Shown here: positions 28,953 to 38,998 of the stretch, one piece after another
Numbering within the stretch: the first letter of the stretch is position 1
How the letters are laid out: each line of letters starts with the position of its first letter
Assembly (NCBI GenBank): GCA_001247695.2
Contig: LGRX02003619.1
Location: 1 to 42,200 of the forward strand
Source of the DNA: Cymbomonas tetramitiformis
Lineage: Eukaryota > Chlorophyta > Pyramimonadophyceae > Pyramimonadales > Pyramimonadaceae
Direction of reading: 5' to 3'
DNA length: 42,200 nucleotides
Position numbers and translations under genes: made by a program
Notes under the pieces: model-generated
The model's input: only the letters and a program-made list of their open reading frames with translations
Database searches by the model: none
Told to the model about the DNA's origin: nothing

Positions 28953-30059
28953 AAACTGCACGTGTCCCCAGCGGTATTCGACATCTTACATTCACTTTTT
29001 ACATCCATGTTGGCTATTGGTTTCGGAGTGAACGTCATCATAGCCCATGCCATGCTCCCATATACTTGCGTGCTTGCCATAGGATACAGCAGTCAGACTC
29101 GCAAATTCCTGAGCCTGTGTCAGGGTTCGGCACCCCTTACGGGCTGGACATGGCCTTCACTCCTATCACATGCAGACCAGTAGTGTTGCCATCTTAGGCT
29201 GGAAGAGTTAATTGATTTGAAACGATGGACTATGTGTCATTGTAGATGGCGGATGTTTATTTTCTTGATTTCCAGTCTAAATGGAAGTTTTAGATGAAGC
29301 CAGCTGTTCTGCTATTTCTATTCCCATCAAACCATACAGTTGAATGGTTATGCATGCGCGCGCGCACAAGAAAAATTGCTGACATGATCTGCATTTTGCT
29401 TCTGGATTTCATTACATCTCCTGAAATCAGTCTAAAGTCAATAATCATAATGTTGTTTCTCTTGATGGCTTTGAAATTCCATGAAAGGTGTTGGAGAGTT
29501 GTGGCAAGTACACAAATTGTTTTTGAAGTGGTCATCTGTGCCAGATCTTCCCAAAAATGATTATAACATTCAACTTGGGAGTGGTAATTGTAACACTGCC
29601 TTTCTTGAATTCCTTATCACTATGCTAAGGTGTTTTATGTCAACAATTCTACTCTAATGGGGACTACATGCTGGCAGAATCCATCAAACGCGCGATGCGA
29701 TACGCCGCCGATACCGTGTAGTGAGTAGTACTGTAACGTGACACGTATATGCTGTCGTACGCCGATATGGCATATGGCGACGCGAGTGGTTTCCGTCGAG
29801 TACTACTACTACTACTACTACAGGACCCGTATGTCACAACCAGTCACAGTCACTGACCCGAGTCTGTCAGAGATCATAACTGGCATAGGCAGTCAGAGGC
29901 TCAGAGCGGTCTGAGCAGATCTCAATAGGGTGTATAGGGATGATATGTTAAGTTGTAGTTAAGTTGCTAGTTGTCTGTACACGCCAATGTGAACAGGAAC
30001 AAGGTGATGTGGAGTATAGGGACACGGGTATCACGAGTAGGGTGATATATAGACTCGGC
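28953..30059. other. Intergenic stretch without a supported gene
   Basis: Only short AT-rich ORFs. A TAC trinucleotide microsatellite lies near 29799-29821. The part from about 29830 has TGTCACAACCAGTCACAG and may be an LTR-like leader of the element that carries the ORF at 30060, but no second copy is in the window. Confidence 0.45.
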
Positions 30060-30667
30060 ATGGATCAAAACGGGTATAGACGAAGCGGTCGAAGACCTAA
30101 ACTACTTGCGCAGTGTCGTGGACGTCCACTTCGGAAATGACGACATGCCGCAGATAGCTTCCGATAGTGAGAACGGCCGGAGGCCTAACCTACTTGCTGC
30201 GCAGTGTCCTGGACGTCCACTTCGTGCGGCTTCGGATGACGACATGCCACATATAGATTCCGATAGTGATTGTTCGGTTTTCCTTTCTCCAGAACGTGGC
30301 TCCCGACCCGTCTTGCGTTCACACAGTCGGGAGGCGCGATTTCTGGGAGAGACATATGCTTCATGGGCGGGACATTGCGTGCGGCATTATCAGCGACTAC
30401 AACCATATAGGCATCAGCGAGAGTTATAGCAATAGACGCGCCAACAACAGCAGTGGGCGGAGCGACGACATAATATGTTCCCCGGACGAGTTCGCATCCT
30501 GGGTGCGAGGATCGCGACCTCTATTGTGCTGCAGTTTTATTATCCACTTCGGCTGCATCAGCGGTTGTGCGGGTGCGCGCATTGGTGGAGACCAGGCGGC
30601 AGCCTGCGATTTGACGCTCCCTCCGCCCTTGTTCCAGCCGGTGCTTCGAAATATCATTATCTTATAA
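30060..30667 (+). pseudogene. Decayed ORF with acidic tandem repeat, probably transposon-derived
   Basis: ATG at 30060 opens a basic stretch (GRRPKLLAQC.GRPLR). After a frameshift near 30138 the same block returns (30178 to about 30270) with DDDMP.I.SDSD, so the N-terminus consists of two copies of a basic-acidic unit. Further on, two TAG stops sit at 30427 and 30433 in a Gln-rich context, after which the frame stays open to about 30667. I do not recognise the family. The foldback at 30678 follows directly. Confidence 0.4.
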
Positions 30668-30677
30668 TAATACACAT

Positions 30678-31311
30678 GGGTTCAGTTTCGAATAGAAGTA
30701 ATACTGCTATTTTAATAATGTTATTTTAGAATATACATAATAAATTTTGCGAGCTCCCTGCATTTTTCATTTCATTTTCATTTTAAATTTCGCGACCCCC
30801 CCCCTGTCTCCCCGGAAGAAAAAAATCGCTTTCATTCCCAAACTAATTTTTAAATTTTCATTTTTTTAAATCGTGATTAAAGAAGCTAGGTAGGCAAAGG
30901 GGCAGGGTTGGAGGTGGAGGGAAAGGGGGAGGGGGGAGGAGGGAAGGGGGATGACATGGTGATCATTTTAAGGAGAAAGATTTGGGGAAGGGGGAAGGGG
31001 GGAGGGGCTTATAGCGGGGCTTGTCGCGGGGCCCTCGAGAGACTTGTCTCGGAGCCCTAGTGATATATCACCATGGTCCCTCCTACATACCCCCCCTCCA
31101 CCACGCTCCCTTTGCCTACCTAGCTTCTTTTATCGCGATTAAAAATGAAATTAAAAATATCAAATTAATTTGGGATAGAAAGCGATGTTTTCCGAGGGGG
31201 AGGGGGTTCGCGAAATTAAAATCTAAAAATGAAAATGTTAGGGAGCTCGCAAATTTTTATTATTTCTATTCTAAAATGACCGCAGTACTACTTATATTCT
31301 AAATTGAACCC
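30678..31311. mobile_element. 634-bp foldback element with about 220-bp inverted arms
   Basis: Starts GGGTTCAGTTT and ends AAATTGAACCC. The left arm 30678-30900 and right arm about 31110-31311 are inverted copies that include TTTGCGAGCTCCCT, a C-rich run, ATCGCTTTC and AGAAGCTAGGTAGGCAAAGG. The loop is purine-rich (GGGGAGG runs). No coding capacity. No target duplication is evident, so its superfamily is open. Confidence 0.8.
30900..31015. repeat. G-rich purine tract in the foldback loop
   Basis: Many runs of three to six G separated by A, which could form G-quadruplexes or triplex DNA. The partner strand has the C-rich complement. Confidence 0.7.
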
Positions 31312-31473
31312 TTTTCTATTCTAAAATAATTATGCACCCTATCCGCGCATTCATCGAGACGCCTCCCTCCCTCTGGATTGATGGCCTGCATAGGACGGGA
31401 AACGGTATAATATCATTGTTCGCGGAAAATGATTGCTGGTCGTAAATTGTGGATGGACAGTCACGGACCCATG

Positions 31474-32520
31474 TGTCAAAAATTTTGGCAAGGCGTGTTA
31501 AGTCTACCCGCGGGAGAGGTGAGAAGGAGGAGTTCTTAGTCCACTGGACGGGCTACTCTGACGCACACGACTCTTGGAAAACTCGAGAACCTCTAAACTT
31601 TGGAGGGGAATTGGAGAAAACTTACTGAGTTCGAACGACTTCATCTTTCGCATGAGATCAGGGAGAAAGCTTTAGAGAAGGTGAAGAAGCAACGCCGGCT
31701 GCGTCGACAACAAAACGCCTCGCTGACCCTGGGAATTTCGGCAGAGGATCAGGATAGCCCCTGGGTCGAGACTGACGAAGCCCTGAGAGATGGCTGCCTG
31801 CCGTGGGAAAGTTACTGTTCCTCGGCGGAAACCTTCGTTACGCAACTCGCGGCCTTTCCCACCATGGCACGACCTGAAATCCGGATCCTTGTGCTGTTTA
31901 GCGGAACTGGATCTGTGGAAAGGGAGTTTGTGAGAAGTTACCCTCAGAGTGAGGTAATTTCCGTGGACACGGATAAAAGGTGACCGCCCACTTTTGCGGA
32001 AGAGGTCTAAGACTGGAACTTCCGAAAGTTCCCTTCAGGGTACTTCAATGTCATCTGGGCCAGCCCTCCTTGTACTGAGTACAGTCAGGCTAAGACTACC
32101 GGGATAATGCAGTTGCGACAATAAGTTGATGCTTGCGTAAGACGTACTCTTTAAATCATTGACTATTTCCAACCTCGGCATTGGTTTATGGGAAATCCTT
32201 TGGGAAGATTTCATTTCGCGTTACGGTTCCGACCGGTAGTGCGTGCTCTACCAAAACCCTTTACTATGTTCTTACAGCATGATTTGTATGGAATGGGTTA
32301 TCGGAAACCTACCAGCATCTGGACTTCGACTCCGCCTTCTACCCCTCTGAAGTTTTGTTCTGCAGAACCTCCATGTCTGCATCGACGCGTGACTGACTCT
32401 CACCCAGAGACCGCGCAACTGGGACCACATCCAGGTCAACAAGGAGCTGGGGAGGCGATTGCAGTGTATCCACTACCTGCCGCCTTGCTGCAACAACTGT
32501 TCGCTGACCTTTTTCACGCA
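31474..32520 (+). pseudogene. Retroelement 3' end: chromodomain plus C5 cytosine DNA methyltransferase, decayed
   Basis: The first part (31474-31624) reads as a chromodomain: KILARRV, then KEEFLVHWTGYSDAHDSWKTRE, matching EYLVKWKGYPDSENTWEP in chromoviruses. After a frameshift near 31615 and a basic coil (31640-31720), the frame 31720-32520 carries methyltransferase motifs: ILVLFSGTGSVEREF and ISVDTD (SAM-binding motif I and following acid), YFNVIWASPPCTEYS (motif IV with the catalytic Cys, 32059-32073), RRTL.IIDYFQPRHWFMGNP and MGYRKPTSIWTS. In-frame stops: TGA 31981, TAA 32008, 32122 and 32152. Such methyltransferase-bearing Ty3-type retrotransposons are known from some algae. Reverse transcriptase and integrase are absent here. 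Confidence 0.8.
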
Positions 32521-32590
32521 TGAGCAATTTCACGCATGCGCATTTCACGCATACGCATCTCACTCATAAGCATTTACGCATAAGCCTTTT
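32510..32590. repeat. Short repeats of TTTCACGCATGCGCA type
   Basis: Five or six diverged copies of CACGCATGCGCAT or CATAAGCAT after the methyltransferase remnant. Confidence 0.6.
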
Positions 32591-32671
32591 TGGCATACAC
32601 TGAAGGGCAATGAAGGGCACTTGTTCTTAGCTCTTGCTGAGCATTTCGCTGACTCTCCGTGCTGACAAGCT

Positions 32672-32684
32672 AAGAGGGGAGGAG
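32672..32684 (+). promoter_or_regulatory. Polypurine tract of the chromodomain element
   Basis: AAGAGGGGAGGAG, followed at once by TTGTGTCAGG. This is the usual 3' junction of Ty3-type elements. Confidence 0.65.
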
Positions 32685-32685
32685 T

Positions 32686-32997
32686 TGTGTCAGGAGGCAA
32701 CGAGCCTTGGGGCATCCGGCGCTGGCAAGTGGTACTCACTTCCACTGGAGCAGCTCGACGGAGTCGCGAGTTCGCAGGCACCGCTGAGCCCTTGACCGCC
32801 ATGTATGGCTCCTCGGTGGTCGGCATTCCAGGGGCGTGGCAATACATCGTGGTCGGCGTCGAAGGGCAGCTGTGGCGCTGGGAGCGGCGAATGAGGCAGG
32901 GCTGGGTTATGGAAGACGCCACGAAGGCGAATGAATGCTTAATGCAGTGCTGTGTCTTCGAGGACCTTCCAGATGGTACCAGAGTCCCTACATAATT
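32686..32997 (+). repeat. Start of the 3' LTR of the chromodomain element
   Basis: Begins TGTGTCAGGAGG after the polypurine tract. The ORF across it (32687-32995) has no domain and is best seen as LTR sequence. It is cut by the GAAGAC-rich element starting near 33000; I could not find the rest with confidence. Confidence 0.45.
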
Positions 32998-33004
32998 CTG
33001 GGAA

Positions 33005-33420
33005 AATCAGAAGACGTCTAGAAGACGTCTTCTGAACGTCTTATAGACGTCTTCGTAGACATGATGTCTTATGGTTTCCAGAAGACGTCTTCGGGGTGGA
33101 AACGTCTTCTGTAAACCAGAAGACACTCTTCGGGGAAGACGTGCCGAAGATATGCGGAATGTCTTCCGGATTTCGGAAGACATCTTCCCGGAAGACATGC
33201 AAAGGGCAGTCTTCCCGGAAGATACCCGGAAGATGTTCCGAATGTCTTCTGGGCCAGAATACATTCTGACATGTGTTATCGACACATATGTGATGATTAT
33301 GCAATTTGGCCACATAGCTACTTCATACCACACGTACACTAGTCGCGTAATCACAGAAGACATTCAGAAGGCGCACGGAAGACATGCGGAAGACATTCCA
33401 GGTATCTTCCTAACAACTTC
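33005..33420. repeat. Left GAAGAC motif array
   Basis: About 20 copies of GAAGAC or GTCTTC, some as full palindromes (GAAGACGTCTTC). Confidence 0.85.
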
Positions 33421-33552
33421 AGGGTTGTCACCATGCTCTGTTGCTATGATACATAATATACGGCTAAGTTAATTGATAGGTCTATCTACACATACATGTA
33501 CGATTGCATCTATTCAACATACAGACCACTAAGTACGATGCCCGGCGTATTA

Positions 33553-35314
33553 TCATGATCGCCTCTTGCGTCTTGCACCTTTCGGTCGTGAACCATCATC
33601 GTCGATGCACTCGAAAAAGTCAGCCTTTAAATCAAATACCACCGCCGTCTTCATCACAGGATGTTTCTTGATTACAACTTGGTGCTCAATTTGAGCCGCC
33701 AGGATGAATGGATCAGTAGTGTCCCAAGGTGTCTCGGGATCATCCGGGTCGTATGTGCACACCACCTTTGCGGTATTGTCCGGCCCGTGCTTCGAGCGTT
33801 TAGCTTGGCAAACCGTTTTGTCGTCGCTTGCTTGAATTCAGGGAACCACTTTCCCTTCACAAGAATGTACTCTTTCGCGGCCAAGTCGACCTTGTAGATG
33901 CTATCTACCATGGCGTACCTGCGAGTTGGAGCCACAATACTCTATAGTAAGAATCCCCGAAGACGTCGAGAAGACACACAAAAGACATTCGGTACATATT
34001 CTGCGCACATTCACCAAAACGTAATGCACGGACGCACCGGCCAGTCTCGATTTCCTCGCCTTTGATGTTTTCTCCAGAGAAAAAGGCTCGGAAGTAACGT
34101 TGACAAGTTTTCTTCGTCTTGTCCTGAGCTGCCGTGCGATAGCAAACTCCTCGAACCACGACCGAGCCGAAAGATTGACACACGCGAGGAGGCCCTTCGA
34201 CGAGTGCCGCTTCATTCTCCGTGAATGGTCTCCCCAGCCAGAACTTGGGGTCGCTACCCTGCATATGCAGCGGCACATCCATCAGGCGAGATGCTCCGGC
34301 TCGTGCGCCAATACGTCTCCGAACCATATGGTTTTCCCTGCGAATGTATACGTGCACAGTGTCAGGACATGTATTTACCGAAGACGTGTGGAAGATGCCT
34401 AGAAGATATATGAAACGTCTTCCAGGCACCTTATGGGTTTCATTTCTTACTTGCCTCTTGCAGTAGGTGACGCAGTCGTCGAATTTTGCCTTCAACTTGC
34501 GGTATCGGGGCACGTTGCCATGCATCCACAGCTCTAGCGCTTTCGTTTCAGCGCGGGAGAGTACATGGCGTTTGCCTTGTGTTCCCAAAACCACGGTGTT
34601 CGGCGCCCTCAACGGTGCGGTGGCCAAGAACGGGAGCACGGGTGGCCGGGTGGGATTGGTGGTTGCCTCCCGCCGGCGACGAAGTACCAAGATTAACCCT
34701 CGCACCACATGTACCATCCGGTACCGCCCGAAGCCTTGCATAACACTCTGAACCGGATATGCATTGTTCTTCACCCACCTTCGAATCTTCCCGTTGAATG
34801 ATTCGAACACGTACATCCATGTCCCCCGTATTGGACCATACATGAGGAGTTGGTCGGGGAAGTGGGAAAGCAAATGCGTGTTGATGACCAGCCAGTCAGG
34901 TGAGCCATCGCGCTCGAGTGACTTGAAGAACTCATCCACCAGATTTTGAAGCTTAGGAACATCCTGCAAAATCACCAAATAAAAGGTAATTAAGGAAGCC
35001 GTTTGGAATGTACTCGGAACGTATTCGGGATGTCTTCCAGATGTCTTCCGTACCTTACACTCTACAAGCTCCGAAGTGAGCTCTCTCGTTATGACCGTCA
35101 ACTGCCCGATCAAGTCTTCAAGCATGTTTTTCGAGTAGCCCTCGTCTCTATCCCAAGACGCTAGCACGCTCATGATGCCCGCTTGTAGCATTTTCAACGC
35201 CTCGTGACACTTGAGCGTCTTCGGTCCGGTGTTCGTGCCGTTCGGACGCGACATCTTCTTATGGCCTTGCCCCCATTTGACCATTTGTGATGACCATTTG
35301 TAATTAATTAGCAA
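33553..35314 (-). pseudogene. CACTA-type transposase fragment (DUF4218 + DUF4216)
   Basis: Minus strand. The 5' exon holds a DUF4218-like domain: LKCHEALKMLQ, NTHLLSHFPDQLLMYGPIRGTWMYVFESFNGKIRRW and PVQSVMQG. Then follow a basic spacer and a region with FWLGRPFTENEAALVEGP, SFGSVVVRGVCYRT. The DUF4216 end is at 33553-33935: YKVDLAAKEYILVKGKWFPEF and TDPFILAAQIEHQVVIKK. Apparent introns read through in frame or shift it: about 34975-35055, about 34345-34455, and about 33940-34050. All end in CAG. A one-base shift near 33800-33830 separates the last two blocks. A start may lie at Met 35254 (MSRPNGT). No DDE catalytic domain is present. Confidence 0.7.
34975..35055 (-). other. Apparent intron containing GAAGAC motifs
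   Basis: On the minus strand the donor is AAG|GTACGG and the acceptor TTTTGCAG|GATG. It contains GGAAGACATC twice. Two further introns in this gene (about 34345-34455 and 33940-34050) contain the same motif. Confidence 0.55.
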
Positions 35315-35389
35315 TAATCAAGATTGTTGCATTTGTTGAAATTGAAGGGAAAATGCGAAAGTGCAATTTTACATATGTCATTTTGCTCT

Positions 35390-35866
35390 ACGTTAGATTT
35401 CCAAATTTTCAATCTCAGCTAATTTTGATCTACGTTAGTTTTCTGATTTCAGTTCTTGGAATGCTTGATTTCAGATTTTTTACATTTGTCATTTTGCTCT
35501 ACGTTAGATTTCCGATTTTCAATTTTGGCTAATTTGGCTCTATGTTGGATGTCATTTTTCAGTTTTTGGAATGCTCCATTTCAGACTTTTGCATTTGTCA
35601 TTTCGCTCTATGTTAGATTTTCCAAATTCCAATTTTGGCTGATTTTGCTCTACGTTAGATTTCAGGTTTCAGTTTTTTGAATGCTTGATTTCAGATTTTA
35701 CAAACCAATTTCAGATTTTTATATGTGTCATTTTGCTCCACATTAGATTTCCGATTTTCAGTTTTGGATGATTTTGCTCTACGGTGGATTTCAGATTTCA
35801 GTTTTGGAATGCTTGATTTCAGATTCTGCTATTGTCATTTTGCTCTACGTTAGATTTCCAAATTTC
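35390..35866. repeat. Minisatellite, period about 110-120, about four copies
   Basis: Each unit has TTTTGCTCTACGTTAGATTT twice in variant form and GGAATGCTTGATTTCAGATT. AT-rich, non-coding. Confidence 0.8.
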
Positions 35867-36033
35867 ATCGGTCGATATGCACCCGATATATCAGCCGATA
35901 TGCACTCTATATATCAGCCGATATGCATCCCATACATCAGCCCATATATCAACCGACATGCACCCTATATACCAGCCGATATATCAGCCGATATGTAGCC
36001 GATATATCAGCCGATATGCAGCCCATATATCAG
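35867..36033. repeat. Minisatellite of CAGCCGATATGCA units
   Basis: Eight or more copies of ATATCAGCCGATATGCA with variants. Confidence 0.85.
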
Positions 36034-36034
36034 A

Positions 36035-36300
36035 AGAGTTGCGGAAGACACTCAGAAGACGTTCAGAAGGCGCGCGGAAGACATGCAGAAGACATCTCCC
36101 CGACATCTTACCGACGTCTTCTTAGATGTGCTTGCGGAAGATACCCTAGATATCTTCTGTACATCTTCCGGACATCTTCGGGGAAGACATGTCTTCCTGA
36201 ACCCAGAAGAGGTGCGGAAGACACGCGGAAGACACGCGGAAGACAGTTCCCGACATCTTCCGGACGTCTTCTTGACTGTGCTTGCGGAAGATGGGTGACA
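36035..36300. repeat. Right GAAGAC motif array
   Basis: GAAGAC/GTCTTC half-sites and GCGGAAGACA units. An inverted pair of longer blocks (GACATCTTCCGGACGTCTTC types) is also visible. The same motif as 33005-33420. Confidence 0.85.
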
Positions 36301-36438
36301 TGACATAACCTAGTGATTTTTGTCTAAAACCTAGTGGGACTGGTACACTATATAGTGGAACGTAATTTTTCATATAGTGGCGTACCCAACACGCGAAGAT
36401 GTCATCGGGTTGTCGGGATCTTGCAAATGTGTACTGTA

Positions 36439-37012
36439 TGCCAGGGTTATGACCGATGACATATGTGTCATACATGTCATACCTGTCAGACATGTCATAT
36501 CATGTCATGTCATGTCATGTCATGTCGTGTCATGTCATATATTATAATGACAGACAGTCGTCAGTACGGTCGACTATGACATGTACAGTCATACCATCTG
36601 TCATTCACTCACCTTGATGAGTGACACCTGTCATCGAGAGGCCAGGTTGTGGCATCGAGATGACAAAGCAAGATGAAGTCTTGAAGAACCGAAAGTGTTC
36701 GGAGAAAACTCATCTTCGCTTCAAGCATGCACCGAACAAGCATGCGAGTATCATATGGCTTATTCGTTCAGCCGATATTGATTGTTCAACCAATGCCTTG
36801 GGTTCACAACCCAATTGTGGTGGCATCTATGAGATGCGGGGCATTGCGTAAATGAGGTAGCGTTTAGCTACAGCAGTCACTTCTGAAGAAGCACTGCACT
36901 CATATCCACACAGACGCTGCGTGAGCTATTAACGTTCCATAATAGCCTCGTTGTATATCATATACCATTTCGCTTGCTAGCGAAGCCCTAAGAGTGGTAT
37001 TCTAATAATAAT
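36439..37012 (+). repeat. 5' LTR-like repeat
   Basis: Contains a run of CATGT/ATGTC pentamers (about 36490-36535) and ACAGTCGTCAGTACGGTCGA. The end is approximate, near GGTATTC. Confidence 0.7.
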
Positions 37013-37060
37013 ACCCAGACCAGATTCGATGAGATAGGGTACTTCGACAACATCAGTCGT

Positions 37061-38400
37061 ATGAGACCCGACATGAGCAGATATAGAGATCCCGAGTCAG
37101 AACCACAGGAACCAGACGAAGAGTATACATGGGATTGTGCTCCAATAGTTTTCACAGACCTTGATGATGGTCCAGTACCAGCACCAGCTCCATCCGCATT
37201 AGTTCCAAAGGTGAAAATGACTCCACCTAAGGAATATAAGGCAGGACATGATGCTGAGATTTGGTTGGAAACAGTGGATAGATACTTTCAGTTCACCTAT
37301 CCAGGAGTACCAGACAAGGACATTATTACAGTATTCCTGACACTCATACAGAACAACGACCGACATTATTTTCAGGTCGTGGCAAAACAACCAGATGCCC
37401 CGTATGAGAAAATCAGAAGGACTTTCCTCAGTCAGTTTGGCAACCCCCACAACAGATCAGTAGCCAAAAAGCATCTTATGGCGCTGAATCAAGGGAACCA
37501 GACTTTATCAGATTATCTTCGCACGTTCACATCACTGGCTGCCTTGGCATCAGTTGATCTGGATGATGCTTTGATAAAGGACAGATCCATCAGCAATATG
37601 GAATCTGATCTTCGCAAACAGTTCCGCCATCTGAGATTCCTTACAGAAGACGAAAGGAATAATCTGTCGTGGGCACAACCCACACAGATCCTGCTCGATT
37701 TGAATTATGTTGTTCATTCGAAGCAGTCAGAGACCCTGCACTATAGTAAGAGGGCAAAAGGAACAGTCAGGAGGCCCAGTCAGAAAAGACAAGGACAAAG
37801 GCCGTGGCAAGAAGCCATATGACAGATCCAATCGGAACTGGAATCAGAATCAGAATGGCAATCAAAATCAAAATGCCAATCAGAATTCCCAAAGGAATAA
37901 AGGGAAAGGAGGAAAAGGCAAAGGCAAAGGAAAAGGGAAAGGATCAGCATCAAATCCTCCTAAGCCTTGCCAACGTTGTGGTCGTACCAATCACGTCACA
38001 AAGGATTGTTTCTCCACCAGGACACCAGAAGGAAAACCTATAAAGGGGAATCCTCCAGCTCAGAATCCACATAGAGGACAGCAACAACAAGATAATCAGG
38101 GTGCTAAGAACGAGTCTAACAAACTTGTGAAAACGATCAACACTCTGGTTAAGGAGCTACAGACTCAGCAGAGCATCAATGCAGCAGCTGCAACTCCAGC
38201 TCCAGCTTCAGCTCCAGCTCCTCGGGGAAACTCTCCGGGTACTGCACAGGTACCAGTGTTGAGAGCACCCCGAGGGTAAATCAGCCTGAAGATGCCGCTG
38301 AAGCAAGTGGCCGGGTTGAGAGTATCTCAGAAGAAGTCCTTTCCAGTCTGACATTACAGTTTCAGCAGATGGATACTCCCTCAGAGCACATCGCACAGAT
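37061..38400 (+). pseudogene. Retrotransposon gag (capsid and zinc knuckle), frameshifted
   Basis: 37061-37822 encodes a Retrotrans_gag-type capsid: AEIWLETVDRYFQF, YEKIRRTFLSQFGNP, and HLMALNQGNQTLSDYLRTFTSLAALA. Near 37760-37800 the frame shifts by one base to 37707-38279, which holds a Lys/Asn-rich basic region, the zinc knuckle CQRCGRTNHVTKDC (37968-38009; C-x2-C-x4-H-x4-C), and a Gln/Ala/Pro tail. A second shift near 38250 would continue the frame to about 38400 (VESISEEVLSSLTLQFQQMDT), where the 3' repeat begins. The protein would coat the element's RNA. Two shifts make this copy non-functional unless the first is programmed. Confidence 0.85.
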
Positions 38401-38404
38401 GCAG

Positions 38405-38998
38405 TGTCAGGGTTATGACCGATGACATATGTGTCATGCATGTCATACGTGTCATACCTGTCAGACATGTCATACCATGTCATGTCATGTCGAGTCATGT
38501 CATATATTATAATGACAGACAGTCGTCAGTACGGTCGACTATGACTGTACATGTCACCGAGATGATAAGTCACATCATCTGTCATTATTCAAGGAAAGAC
38601 TTGAATGACATTTGTCATCGAGAGTTCGTATGTCGAACTCGAAGATGGCAAAGCAAGATACAATCTTGAAGTACCGAACAAGAAATCATCTTTGCTTCTA
38701 GCATGTGCGGAACAAGCATGCGCAGTATCATAGGGCGAACGCATCATTCGTTCTGCCAATACTGGTCGTTCAACCAATGTCTCGGGTTCACAACCCAATG
38801 GCGGTACCATCTATGCGATGGGAGACATTCGGTATAGATGAGCTAGCGTTGTGCTAGAGCAGTATCTTCTCACAGAAGTCTGCACTCATCCCCGCTAATA
38901 ACTTACGCGTGTGTTACCGTTCTATAACACAACGCTTTATATCAATATACTAAGGGCTCGCATATCAGCCCGTATCAGATGGTATTCCAACTCGTCAG
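38405..38998 (+). repeat. 3' LTR-like repeat
   Basis: Same opening and landmarks as 36439, with a shorter ATGTC run and GGTATTC near the end. It directly follows gag-derived sequence. Confidence 0.7.

Larger units (their letters stand above)
32998..36300 (-). mobile_element. CACTA-like element with GAAGAC subterminal motif
   Basis: Both ends (33005-33420 and 36035-36300) are packed with GAAGACGTCTTC-type palindromes and GAAGAC/GTCTTC half-sites. Between them lies a minus-strand gene with DUF4218- and DUF4216-like regions, plus two minisatellites. The layout is that of a CACTA (En/Spm) element. I could not fix the terminal inverted repeats: TAGTG occurs several times at 36310-36390, but no clear CACTA is seen on the left. 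The catalytic Transposase_21 part is missing. Confidence 0.65.
36439..38998 (+). mobile_element. Decayed Ty3-type LTR element with gag only
   Basis: Two related long repeats, 36439 to about 37012 and 38405 to about 38998, start TGCCAGGG or TGTCAGGG and continue TTATGACCGATGACATATG. They enclose a gag gene. The repeats differ strongly in their second halves (roughly a quarter of positions by eye), so the element is old or chimeric. There is no pol; gag is joined almost directly to the 3' repeat. I found no matching target duplication. Confidence 0.75.

Noticed and set aside
30427..32154. Alternative genetic code (TAA and TAG as Gln), suggested by in-frame stops in the acidic ORF and the methyltransferase remnant
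   Set aside because: The intact polyketide synthase ends at TAA exactly where the family ends, the large gag frames have no internal TAA or TAG, and the methyltransferase copy also has a TGA and a frameshift. Decay explains the stops.
32687..32995. 102-codon ORF as a gene
   Set aside because: It starts at the LTR border just after a polypurine tract and has no domain; it is LTR sequence.
36310..36390. TAGTG motifs as the CACTA terminus
   Set aside because: Several TAGTG occur but no matching CACTA start or 3-bp duplication was found at the left end, so the border is left open.
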